This document shows positions 8,501-16,419 of a DNA stretch of 64,000 bases, piece by piece (position 1 is the first letter of the stretch; every line of letters begins with the position of its first letter). The stretch is from the NCBI RefSeq assembly GCF_006716345.1, contig NZ_VFOX01000002.1:310001-374000 (forward strand), read 5' to 3'. This DNA is from Microbacterium saperdae. GTDB taxonomy: Bacteria; Actinomycetota; Actinomycetes; Actinomycetales; Microbacteriaceae. The position numbers and the translations under genes are program-made. The notes under the pieces are model-generated. The model was not told the origin of the DNA and did no database searches. It saw only the letters and a list, made by a program, of their open reading frames with translations.

Positions 8501-9558
8501 GCGATCCTCACTCTCGGGTCGAGGACGCCGTAGAGCAGATCGACGACGAAGTTGATGAGGAGGTAGATGAAGCCGACCACGAGGCCGACGCCCATGATGC
8601 CCGGCAGATCGAGGTTCGCGGCGGAGTTGTAGGCGTACGTGCCCAGTCCCGGCCACGCGAAGACGGACTCGACGAGCACCGTTCCCGAGAGCAGTGCACC
8701 GAAGGCCACACCGACGACGGTCAGGATCGGCAGCGAGGCACCGCGGAGCACGTAGTCGAGGATCACGCGCATCGCCGGGAGTCCCTTGGCCCTGGCGGCA
8801 CGCACGTAGTCACTGCCGAGGACCTCGAGCACGGAGGTGCGGATGAACCGGGTGAGCAGACCGATCGTCACGAGCGACAGCACCATGACCGGCAGGGCGA
8901 GGTGCGCGAGGGCATCGAAGAACCCGACCGCGTCGCCGTTGAGCAGGTAGTCGACCGTGTAGAGCCCGGTCACGCGCGGGGGCGGCGTGATCGAGGGCGA
9001 GATGCGTCCGGAACCGGGCGCGATGCGCAGCTCCAGGAAGAAGACGTAGAAGCTGACGAGCGCCAGCCAGAAGGTCGGCACGCTGAGTCCCACCAGGGTC
9101 ACCACGCGGATGACCTGGTCGGTGACCAGACCACGCCGGTAGGCGGCGAGCGTGCCGAGCACGATGCTGACCACGAGGCTGAGGATGATCGCGCCGATCG
9201 CGATCTCGATCGTGGCCGGTACCGCGGTGGCGAGGTCGCTGGTGACCGGGCGTCCGGTCACCAGCGACGTACCGAGGTCCCCGCGCAGCAGGTTCCCCAT
9301 ATAGATGAAGTACTGCACGAACAGTGGCTGGTCGAGTCCGTGCTCCCGGATGAACGCGTCACGCGTCGCCGGGTTCTGGGACGCGCCCTCACCGAGCGCG
9401 GCCGAGACCGGGTCTCCCGGCACCAGGTTGGTGAGCGCGAACGTGACGATCGTCACGCCCACCAACAGGAGCAGGGAGGTGCCGGCCCGCCGCAGCAGGT
9501 ATCCGATCAGAGGCGATCGGCGCCGCTGCGCCTGCCTCTGCACCGCCACTGTCGTCAT
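8497..9558 (-). CDS. peptide ABC transporter permease (DppB/OppB type)
   Basis: 353-residue permease with the family start YLLRRAGTSLLLLVGVTIVT at about 20-39, then the signature LVPGDPVSAALG and LDQPLFVQYFIYMGNLLRGD, and the C-terminal GLGTYAYNSAANLDLPGIMG. All belong to the DppB family. Length is slightly above the E. coli protein because of a loop with GSGRISPSITPPPR. It lies 11 bases after the substrate-binding-protein gene and is coupled to the DppC-type gene. Confidence 0.94.
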   Translation of the reverse strand: MTTVAVQRQAQRRRSPLIGYLLRRAGTSLLLLVGVTIVTFALTNLVPGDPVSAALGEGASQNPATRDAFIREHGLDQPLFVQYFIYMGNLLRGDLGTSLVTGRPVTSDLATAVPATIEIAIGAIILSLVVSIVLGTLAAYRRGLVTDQVIRVVTLVGLSVPTFWLALVSFYVFFLELRIAPGSGRISPSITPPPRVTGLYTVDYLLNGDAVGFFDALAHLALPVMVLSLVTIGLLTRFIRTSVLEVLGSDYVRAARAKGLPAMRVILDYVLRGASLPILTVVGVAFGALLSGTVLVESVFAWPGLGTYAYNSAANLDLPGIMGVGLVVGFIYLLINFVVDLLYGVLDPRVRIA

Positions 9559-9569
9559 GAGATATCCGT

Positions 9570-11156
9570 TCAGCCGGCCGGGGTGATCTCGGCGATGTCC
9601 ATCTCCCAGACGGAGTTGTACACGGCGCCGGTGACGCTGTCGGCCGAGGAGATGTTGCGACCGGGGACGATCAGCGGCACGAAGGGGCCCTCGGCCTGCA
9701 TGGCCTCGGCGAACTCGGTGAACGCGTCGGTGCGGGTGTCGGCATCCGTGGCGCTGGCAGCACCTGCGGCGATACCGGCGATCTCCGGGTTGGCCTCCGC
9801 AGCCCAGCCGGCGCGGAGACCGACCTTCAGACCCGGAGCGAAGGGCAGGAAGTTCGCGGAGTCCGCGTAGTCCGGGCCCCAGAACCAGAGGCCGAAGCCC
9901 TCGGTGCCGTTGACGTAGGCGTCCAGCTCGGTCGCGAACGGGGCCGGAGCGAGCTCGACCGTGATGCCGGCATCCTCGAGCTGCGCCTGGATGCGCTCGG
10001 CGAGCGGCGTGAACTCCACGCCACCGACCGGGTAGTCGTTCGGGAACTGCAGCTTCAGGGTCTGGCCCGTGTAACCGGCCTCTTCGAGAGCGGCCTTGGC
10101 CTTGTCGAGGTCCTGCGTCACTCCGCTGTCGAGCGCGCCCTCGAATCCGGGCGGGATGACACCGGTCGCCTGCACGGAACCGGCGCCTGCCAGCTCCAGG
10201 AGCGCGTCGTAGTCGAGCGAGTAGCGGATGGCCTCGGCGATCTTGACGTTCGCCAGGTCACCGGCGACGGCCTCGGACTGGTTCAGCAGCAGGAAGATGG
10301 TCTGTCCGGACGGGACCGAGTCCACCGTGATGTCGTCGCCCAGACCGGCGACCTGGTCGCCGTTCAGGTCCATCGCGACCATGGAGTCGCCGCCCTTGAG
10401 GTTGGCGAGCTGGGTGGCGCTCTCCGAGACGTTGCGCACGACGACGCGCTTGTACGCCGACTCCTCATCGCCGTTGTACTCGTCGTTGCGGGTCAGGACG
10501 ACCTGCGAGCTGAGGTCGAGCGTGTCGAGGACGAACGGGCCGGAGCCGGCAGACTCGCCGTCGAGGAACTTCTGCGCCGTGTCGGTGCCGTCGGTCGTGC
10601 CGCCGTTCTCGATCACGACGTCGGAGTTGACGATGCCGAGCGCCGGGTTCGCGAGGATCGCGGGCAGCTGCAGCAGCGGGGTCTCGGAGGTGAACTCGAT
10701 CGTCTTGTCGTCGACCTCGGTGATCGTGAGGCCGCCGAGCAGGAAGTTCGGCTTGGCGTCTGCCATGCCCTGGATGCGCTGGAGCGTGAAGACGACGTCC
10801 TTCGCCTCGATGGGCGAGCCATCGGAGAAGACCCGGTCACCCTCGAGCGTGAAGGTGAACTCGGTCGCCTCGTCGTTCTGCTCCCAGGATGCGAGCCCAG
10901 GGACCGGGGTCGAGACGTCGGAGCCCTTGAAGTCCACCAGCGTCTCGTAGAGCGCCTTGGCGATCATGTTGCCGGTGGGGTCGTAGGTGTGGCCCGGGTC
11001 GGTCGTCTCGATCGAGAACGCCGTGTCGATGACCAGTGAATCCGTGCCGGAGGACTGGTCGCCGTTGTTGGCCGAGTTCCCTCCTGAGCATCCTGCGAGC
11101 GCGAGGAGCGCTACGGCTCCGATCGCGATGACCGACGTGCTGCGACGTGACGACAT
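9570..11156 (-). CDS. peptide ABC transporter substrate-binding lipoprotein (SBP family 5)
   Basis: 528-residue family-5 extracellular solute-binding protein, the normal length. The N-terminus is a lipoprotein signal (VIAIGAVALLALAGCSGGN) with the lipid-carrying Cys in LAGC. The mature chain shows the family features: TDPGHTYDPTGNMIAKALYE, the DGSPIEAKDVVFTLQR segment, and IRYSLDYDALLELAGAG. The start ATG at 11156 has a GGAGG site just upstream; a more upstream in-frame ATG at 11183 is less likely. First gene of the peptide operon and divergent from an Lrp-type regulator, which probably controls it. Confidence 0.93.
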   Translation of the reverse strand: MSSRRSTSVIAIGAVALLALAGCSGGNSANNGDQSSGTDSLVIDTAFSIETTDPGHTYDPTGNMIAKALYETLVDFKGSDVSTPVPGLASWEQNDEATEFTFTLEGDRVFSDGSPIEAKDVVFTLQRIQGMADAKPNFLLGGLTITEVDDKTIEFTSETPLLQLPAILANPALGIVNSDVVIENGGTTDGTDTAQKFLDGESAGSGPFVLDTLDLSSQVVLTRNDEYNGDEESAYKRVVVRNVSESATQLANLKGGDSMVAMDLNGDQVAGLGDDITVDSVPSGQTIFLLLNQSEAVAGDLANVKIAEAIRYSLDYDALLELAGAGSVQATGVIPPGFEGALDSGVTQDLDKAKAALEEAGYTGQTLKLQFPNDYPVGGVEFTPLAERIQAQLEDAGITVELAPAPFATELDAYVNGTEGFGLWFWGPDYADSANFLPFAPGLKVGLRAGWAAEANPEIAGIAAGAASATDADTRTDAFTEFAEAMQAEGPFVPLIVPGRNISSADSVTGAVYNSVWEMDIAEITPAG

Positions 11157-11225
11157 GAGAGCCTCCAGAGGCGAGGAGTACATTCGGGTGTGGCCGACCC
11201 AGATGTGGACGACCGGTGATCAGAT

Positions 11226-11240
11226 TCGCATCATATGCGA
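11226..11240. promoter_or_regulatory. 15-bp palindrome, candidate Lrp/AsnC operator
   Basis: TCGCATCATATGCGA is a perfect odd-length palindrome (arms TCGCAT and ATGCGA around CAT). It lies between the divergent starts of the peptide-binding protein (11156) and the Lrp-type regulator (11308). Lrp/AsnC proteins commonly bind 15-bp palindromes, so this is the best operator candidate here. Confidence 0.5.
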
Positions 11241-11307
11241 CGATGTGTCCAGCAAGGATGCGGATCATCATCATGGTCTGTCTAGAACCTCGGATGTGAG
11301 GAGCAAT

Positions 11308-11898
11308 ATGTCCAGCAAGGATGCCGAACAGTCAAAGCATTCTGGACGGAATGCCACCCCGTTGGACGAGACCGCGTACAGAATCCTCGAAGTGCTGCGT
11401 GATAACGGTCGCGTCTCGATCGCCGCCCTCGCGGACAAGGTGGGGATCTCCCGCGCGAATGCGTACACCCGGGTCGAATCGCTCGTGCACGACGGGGTCA
11501 TCACGGGGTTCAGCGCGCGGGTCGATCAAGCCAAAGCAGGACTCTCGATCGGTGCACTCGTGTTCGTCACGGTGCTGCCGCAGGCCTGGGCGTCGTTCCG
11601 CGACCGCGTTCTCGAGATGCCCGATGTCGAGTGGTGTGCGATCACCACGGGCGAGCACGACGCCATGCTGCTGATCCGCGCGGTCGACGTGAGCGGTGTG
11701 CACGAGTTCTCGACCGGCGTCATCGCGCAGCTGCCCGAGGTGCGCACGGTCGTGAGCGTCGTGGTGCTCGACGAGGTGATCCGTCGCCCGTACCTGCTGC
11801 CCGGCGATCTGCCCGAACGCGACAGCGGCATCGCCCCCTTGGGGATGACCCGCTGGACGCCGGCCTCCCCCGGCCGTGACACGCTCCCGCCGCGCTGA
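11308..11898 (+). CDS. Lrp/AsnC-family transcriptional regulator
   Basis: 196-residue Lrp/AsnC regulator. Residues about 17-60 hold the winged helix-turn-helix (ETAYRILEVLRDNGRVSIAA, then DKVGISRANAYTRVESLVHD). The second half is the RAM-type ligand-binding domain (GALVFVTVLPQAW, CAITTGEHDAMLLIRAVDV). It is longer than E. coli Lrp by about 30 residues because of an N-terminal SSKDAEQSKHSGRN stretch and a Pro-rich tail. The ATG at 11308 has a GAGGAG site six bases upstream. An in-frame GTG 63 bases earlier (11245) is followed by almost the same bases (SSKDA) but has no obvious ribosome site. Divergent from the peptide ABC operon, so probably its regulator. Confidence 0.9.
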   Translation: MSSKDAEQSKHSGRNATPLDETAYRILEVLRDNGRVSIAALADKVGISRANAYTRVESLVHDGVITGFSARVDQAKAGLSIGALVFVTVLPQAWASFRDRVLEMPDVEWCAITTGEHDAMLLIRAVDVSGVHEFSTGVIAQLPEVRTVVSVVVLDEVIRRPYLLPGDLPERDSGIAPLGMTRWTPASPGRDTLPPR

Positions 11899-11937
11899 CC
11901 GCACCCCGCCCCACCCTATGAGGGGTCGAGAGGAGGG

Positions 11938-12294
11938 TCAGGCCGCGATCTCCTCGCACACGCTGAGCTGCGGCAGGCCGTGCATCTCGTAGTGCTCGAC
12001 CAGACGGATCGCGCCGTCGTCGGTGAACTCCAGCTCGCTCTCGCCGTCTCCGGTCACGACCGTGCCGTCGGAGACGAGCACGTGCACGAACGAGACCCAG
12101 ATCGTGTCGCCGGTGCGGGTGCCGACGAACTTGCCGAACGTGACCGTGTCACCCTCGTACCCGCCCCAGATCGCGCCGTCACGTTCGAAGTACTCGAAGA
12201 TGCTCGGCGCAGCGGGGTCGACCGCAGAGGTCGTGGACGACACCATCCGGAATCGGCGGCCGTCGAGGGAAGGGATCGTCGCAGTGGCAGTCAC
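11938..12294 (-). CDS. small beta-rich hypothetical protein (lipocalin-like; related proteins are often labelled n-acetylglutamate synthase)
   Basis: 118-residue soluble protein without signal or membrane segment. The chain alternates short beta-like stretches: GRRFRMVSSTTS, FEYFERDGAIWGGYEGDTV, FGKFVGTRTGDTIWVSFVH, GTVVTGDGESELEFTDDGA and LVEHYEMH. This resembles small bacterial proteins with the pattern FHYxQxGDxVWGxYxGG, which are often annotated as n-acetylglutamate synthase without evidence of that activity. A small ligand-binding barrel is plausible. It is a single gene on the minus strand, 22 bases after the end of the GNAT gene. Function unknown. Confidence 0.75.
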   Translation of the reverse strand: MTATATIPSLDGRRFRMVSSTTSAVDPAAPSIFEYFERDGAIWGGYEGDTVTFGKFVGTRTGDTIWVSFVHVLVSDGTVVTGDGESELEFTDDGAIRLVEHYEMHGLPQLSVCEEIAA

Positions 12295-12316
12295 CCCTCG
12301 ATTATGGGGGATGCTT

Positions 12317-12916
12317 TCACCGCGCGGATGCGGAGCGCTCTCGCCACTCGGTCTCGAGCAGGCCGTAGATCAGGAGTGTCGTCCACTCGTCCTTGAACCA
12401 TTCGCTCTCGACGAGCCGCGCCTCCCGGCGGAAGCCGAGCCGCTCCACGACGCGCGTCGAGGCGGTGTTCCGCTCGTCGATCCGCGCGGCGATCCGATGC
12501 AGGCCGAGTCCGTCGAAGCCGAGTGCGAGCAATGCCTCGACGGCTTCCGTGGCGTACCCGCGCCCCGAGAAACGGGGGTCGAAGATGTAGCCGACCTCGC
12601 CTGCACGATCGGTCGCGCTACGCCAGAACAGCACGACGTCGCCGACGAGCGCGCCGCTCTCGCGGTCCTCCGCGGCGAGGCAGATCCCGTCGCCCTCCGC
12701 CGTGAAGACCGTGCGCGACCAGGTCGTGGTGATGCGCTGTTCCACCTCGCCGAGAGTCAGCGGCGCATACGGCACGTAGCGCACCGCAGCCGGATCCGAC
12801 TTGTACGCGTGCATCGCGACCGCGTCGTCGGCCACGATCGGTCGCAGCAGCAGCCGCGGGGTCAGGATCGGGTACTCGGGGGCGAGCACGGGTGTCTCGC
12901 GGGCTGCCTCCGTCAC
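12317..12916 (-). CDS. GNAT-family N-acetyltransferase (RimJ/RimL-like)
   Basis: 199-residue acetyltransferase. The order LTPRLLLRPIVADDAVAMHA at about 18-37, EVGYIFDPRFSGRGYATEAV in the middle (acetyl-CoA binding loop RGYAT) and HRIAARIDERNTASTRVVER, then LGF, is the RimJ/RimL-type GNAT pattern that acts on protein N-termini or small amines. The ATG at 12916 overlaps the stop of the upstream membrane-protein gene (ATGA), so the two are co-translated. The substrate cannot be predicted. Confidence 0.92.
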   Translation of the reverse strand: MTEAARETPVLAPEYPILTPRLLLRPIVADDAVAMHAYKSDPAAVRYVPYAPLTLGEVEQRITTTWSRTVFTAEGDGICLAAEDRESGALVGDVVLFWRSATDRAGEVGYIFDPRFSGRGYATEAVEALLALGFDGLGLHRIAARIDERNTASTRVVERLGFRREARLVESEWFKDEWTTLLIYGLLETEWRERSASAR

Positions 12917-13923
12917 TCGAGATCCAGGGAGAGCAGGCCGGGCACGCTCGCGGTCTCGGCCTGGAGGGCGGTGAGGAACACGGCGTACTCGGGGTTCATG
13001 TCGATCCGTGAGGACACCAGCGTGTGGATCACCGTGCGGCCGGTGCTGCGCTCGATCCTGATCCGGTTGACGGGGTACGCGGGCGGCGTGACCCAGATGC
13101 GCGTGAGCTGGTTGTACGGGTGGTCGACGTCACCGATGCGGATGCCGTGGTGGCTGAGCGACACCTGCGCCGGAGCCGAACGCGCGATGCGCCGACGCTG
13201 CGCCGCGCCGATGGCGAAGCCGATGCCGACCACCGCCGATGTGGGCGCGAGCAGGATGAGTGCGGAGAGCTCCCCGTCGAGGAAGCCGGGTGTGAACGCC
13301 AGCAGGACCACCGCGAGCGTCACGACGAACGCGATCACCGCGACGAGCAGCAGCTGTCCGGCGAGACGACGCTCGCGGGAGGCGTCGACGGTGTAGGTGG
13401 TGGGCAGTGTCGCGCGCAGTCGGGCCGCCTCGACCGGATCGACGTGGGTGGGGGCGATCGGGTTGAGCGCCGCGATCAGCTCGTTGAATGTCGCACGCGT
13501 GAAGCCCGGGAGCTCGATCGTGATCTCGCGCCCGGCGCTGTGCACGACCAGCGCTCGCGTCGTGCCGCTGCGCAGACCGTTCGTGCGGTGCTCGGTGATC
13601 TGCGAGCGGAACGCCGTGGTCGCCCGCGAATAGGTCTCCCGGTTGCCCGGGCGCCCGATCTCGACCGCATCCGCAGTGACGACCACACGCATGTTGCGGA
13701 ACCAGAACGCGCCCGCCCACACGGCGATCGTGAGAGCGATCGCCACGACGAGCACGATCACTCCGCGCGTCGGACGATCGACGCTGAACGGCAGGAACTG
13801 CGGAATGATGAACAGCGCGGCGGCCGACAGCACCACCGAGAGCACCAGGGCACCGACCGCCACGCGAACAGGGTGACGGCGGAAGACCCGCTCGCCCGCC
13901 GACAACGGAGTCTGACTCACCAC
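12913..13923 (-). CDS. membrane protein with PH-like domains, function unknown
   Basis: Predicted 336-residue protein. After a short cytosolic start (SQTPLSAGERVFRRHPVR) come two hydrophobic helices at roughly 20-75, then a beta-rich segment (VVVTADAVEIGRPGNRETYS, later HRTNGLRSGTTRALVVHSAG) like bacterial pleckstrin-homology folds. Two more helices and a second beta-rich segment (SLSHHGIRIGDVDHPYNQ) end the protein. Starts considered: GTG at 13923, with GAGGGG seven bases upstream, and GTG at 13920; the first is chosen. The GNAT gene is coupled behind it. No function is assigned. Confidence 0.7.
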   Translation of the reverse strand: MVSQTPLSAGERVFRRHPVRVAVGALVLSVVLSAAALFIIPQFLPFSVDRPTRGVIVLVVAIALTIAVWAGAFWFRNMRVVVTADAVEIGRPGNRETYSRATTAFRSQITEHRTNGLRSGTTRALVVHSAGREITIELPGFTRATFNELIAALNPIAPTHVDPVEAARLRATLPTTYTVDASRERRLAGQLLLVAVIAFVVTLAVVLLAFTPGFLDGELSALILLAPTSAVVGIGFAIGAAQRRRIARSAPAQVSLSHHGIRIGDVDHPYNQLTRIWVTPPAYPVNRIRIERSTGRTVIHTLVSSRIDMNPEYAVFLTALQAETASVPGLLSLDLE

Positions 13924-14003
13924 GCGAAATCCCCTCGGAACGCCCACTTCTCGACGTTCGGATCTTAGGGCACGCGTGTCCCACGACAGGTACCGTGGGT
14001 CGC

Positions 14004-14972
14004 ATGGAGTGGATCGAGAACCCGAGCGTCGGCGATTGGCTGCGCGAGCAGCTCGATGAGGACTACTCGAGCATGCACGGCGTCGTCCCGCGCGGATACC
14101 CGGCGTACGCGCGGGTCTTCCACCCCGCATCCGTCCGTTCCCTGCCGGACCGGGCGGTTCCGACGCACCAGGAGTGGGAGCGGCTGACCCCGGACGAGCA
14201 GGGGCGGCTCGTCGATCTCTTCATCGATGCCCCCACCACCTGGGCGGAGACCGCCGCCGCGTTCGGCACGACGCTGCATCCGCTGGCCCAGTGGCAGCGG
14301 ATCGTGCGGACGCCCGCCGAGGAGGATTGGCGCACACGCGTCGCCCCCGACGGTCGTGAGTTCACCGCGCCGCTCGACGGCGAACTCGACGTCGATGCGC
14401 TGGCCCTGGTCGCCGCGCACCTGATCTCGCACACGCGCACCCCGGATGCCGGCTACGCGGCACTGTGGGAGGGCACCGGCAGTCTGGTCGGCTACCTGGG
14501 CGAGTCCCCGTCGCGCGTCTTCTTCAGCATCGGCGGCGACCCGAATCATGAGGCGATGCTGAACCGCAGCACGCACGATCCGTTCAACAACGTGTTCCGC
14601 AAGCCCTCCTGGCAGGAGGGCATCCTGTCGCGCGAGATATCGGAGGGTCCGCGCCTGCGGCTGCCGGGCCGCGACCACGTGCTCTTCTCGGTGCCACCCC
14701 GCATCTTCGCCGATCCGCACTGGGTACTCGACGTGCCGTGGCGCGATCGCATCGCCGAGGAGCACGGATTCCCGCCGTCCGCGCAGGGACCGAGCATCAT
14801 CTGGCCCGAGGATCGGGCCTGGGTCGTGGTGACCGAGGTCGACTTCGATTCGACGGTGGTGGCCGGATCCGCCGAGCTCATCCGGGCGATCTGCGCCGAC
14901 GAACGTCTCGAGGCCCTGCCGATCACCGAGGGTGCCAACCTGGGATGGAACGGCGATGAGGTGAACGGGTGA
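14004..14972 (+). CDS. hypothetical protein, unknown family
   Basis: 322-residue soluble protein without signal peptide, with many Trp and acidic residues. I do not recognise the family. Visible segments include YSSMHGVVPRGYPAYARVFH near the start, WERLTPDEQGRLVDLF, and a central HTRTPDAGYAALWEGTGSL. This looks like an actinobacterial orphan that handles a small ligand, but that is a guess. A TACCGT hexamer at 13991-13996 lies seven bases before the ATG at 14004, so the mRNA may be leaderless; a GTG at 13995 is an alternative start. The stop overlaps the next gene by four bases (GTGA). Confidence 0.75.
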   Translation: MEWIENPSVGDWLREQLDEDYSSMHGVVPRGYPAYARVFHPASVRSLPDRAVPTHQEWERLTPDEQGRLVDLFIDAPTTWAETAAAFGTTLHPLAQWQRIVRTPAEEDWRTRVAPDGREFTAPLDGELDVDALALVAAHLISHTRTPDAGYAALWEGTGSLVGYLGESPSRVFFSIGGDPNHEAMLNRSTHDPFNNVFRKPSWQEGILSREISEGPRLRLPGRDHVLFSVPPRIFADPHWVLDVPWRDRIAEEHGFPPSAQGPSIIWPEDRAWVVVTEVDFDSTVVAGSAELIRAICADERLEALPITEGANLGWNGDEVNG

Positions 14973-16078
14973 CGACGCCCCCGCTGACCTTCGATGCGAG
15001 GCCCCTCACCGACCCGGTCGATCCGGCGGCGGTGCGGGCGTTCGCCGCCGAGGTGCGTGCGCGCGGGACGCAGGGCCCGGCGATCTCGACCGTCATCGGC
15101 ATCGTCATCGCGGTCGTCGTGGGGCTCGTGCTGGTGCCGACCGTGGTGACCGTCATCCTCAGCCTCGCCTCGTTCAGCGATTCCCCCGAGGCTGCCGCGA
15201 TCCCGCTGCTGCTGATCGGCCTGGTGCTCGCCGCGATCGGGATCATGGTCTGGCTCGGCTGGCGCAACGGACGCGACACGCGCTATCGACTCAACCGCTT
15301 CGCGCAGGCGAACGGCATGTCGTATGAGGCGCGCGTCGCAGACCCACCCCTGCCGGGCATGATCTTCAGCCTGGGGCGCTCGCGGCTCGCGACCGACCTG
15401 GTGCGCGGATCGACGCCGCGCTTCGTCGAGTTCGGCAACTACCAGTACACGGTGCAATCGGGGAAGAACTCCACCACCTACCGGTGGGGGTACGTCGCGG
15501 TGAAGCTCGACGTGCCGCTGCCGAACATCGTGCTCGACGCGAAGGGCAACAACGGCTTCGGATCCAACCTGCCGGCGTCTTTCCAGAAGGAGCAGCGCCT
15601 GTCACTGGAGGGCGACTTCGACCAGCACTTCACGCTGTACTGCCCGTCGGGATACGAGCGCGACGCGCTCTACCTGTTCACGCCCGACATCATGGCCCGG
15701 TTCATCGACAACGCCGCCCAGCTCGACGTCGAGATCGTCGACGACTGGCTCTTCCTGTACACGCAGCGCAAGGTGTCGACGCTCGATCCGGCGACCTGGG
15801 CGTGGCTTTTCGGCGCGGTCGGGGCGCTGCTCACGAAGTTCGACCAGTGGGCGCGGTGGCGCGATGAACGGCTGCTGGCCGAGAGCGCGGATGCCGTGGC
15901 GTCGGGCGTGCCGGTCGCGACCGATCCCGCCCTGCCGTTCGCCCCGCCGGTCGGACTGCTCACTCCCCCGCCCGGTGTCGCACCGCAGGGACGTCGACTC
16001 AAGCGCAGCGGAACGTGGCTGCCGATCGTCATCCTGATCGTGTTCGGCGCGTTCTGGTTCTGGAGCCGCCTGAACTGA
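14969..16078 (+). CDS. membrane protein of unknown function (DUF3137-like layout)
   Basis: 369-residue protein with two strong membrane helices near the N-terminus (about 38-62 and 78-98). A cytosolic domain of about 230 residues follows (RYRLNRFAQANGMSYEARVA, FVEFGNYQYTVQSGKNSTTY, and a Phe/Tyr-rich beta region). One C-terminal helix (LPIVILIVFGAFWFWSRLN) ends it. The helix-helix-large-domain plan resembles DUF3137 proteins; this is inferred from layout. The GTG start overlaps the upstream stop, so it works with the preceding unknown gene. A hairpin follows at 16099-16134. Confidence 0.75.
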   Translation: MTTPPLTFDARPLTDPVDPAAVRAFAAEVRARGTQGPAISTVIGIVIAVVVGLVLVPTVVTVILSLASFSDSPEAAAIPLLLIGLVLAAIGIMVWLGWRNGRDTRYRLNRFAQANGMSYEARVADPPLPGMIFSLGRSRLATDLVRGSTPRFVEFGNYQYTVQSGKNSTTYRWGYVAVKLDVPLPNIVLDAKGNNGFGSNLPASFQKEQRLSLEGDFDQHFTLYCPSGYERDALYLFTPDIMARFIDNAAQLDVEIVDDWLFLYTQRKVSTLDPATWAWLFGAVGALLTKFDQWARWRDERLLAESADAVASGVPVATDPALPFAPPVGLLTPPPGVAPQGRRLKRSGTWLPIVILIVFGAFWFWSRLN

Positions 16079-16419
16079 CAGCGGAGACGCCGTGTGTGGG
16101 GGTGGGTGCCGTCTGGGGAACAGCTGCCCACCCCATCCCCCCTCGGGATCAGGAGAAAGACTGGGGATCTTCTCCTGCATGACGGCGATGCCGTCGCGCC
16201 CGCGGTCAGCTGGGGGCTGACGCTGCTCGGCGCTTACGGGAATGGTATACCGGATCACGTTGCAATGTCTTGCGTTCATTCACGCGCATATTGACGCGGC
16301 CCCCGCTCCGGCCGTACCCGGTGTGCGACTCCGTCTGCACGACGCGCATGTCACAGTCACCCCCTAGATAGATGGGAAAGGAGGAGTGCGGGTGTTGAGC
16401 GAGTCCTCGACGCGCAAAG
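16079..16419. other. 341-base non-coding stretch before the two-component genes
   Basis: Holds the hairpin at 16099-16134 and, at its end, a strong ribosome-binding site (AAAGGAGG, 16377-16384) seven bases before a GTG at 16392. Base composition around 16240-16300 is less G/C-rich than its surroundings (AATGGTATACC, CGCATATTGACG), where a promoter is likely. I see no convincing gene in it. Confidence 0.6.
16099..16134 (+). terminator. hairpin after the DUF3137-like gene
   Basis: GGGGTGGGT (16099-16107) can pair with GCCCACCCC (16126-16134), a 9-bp stem with one G-U pair and an 18-base loop. It lies 21 bases after the stop at 16078. There is no T-run. Confidence 0.45.
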
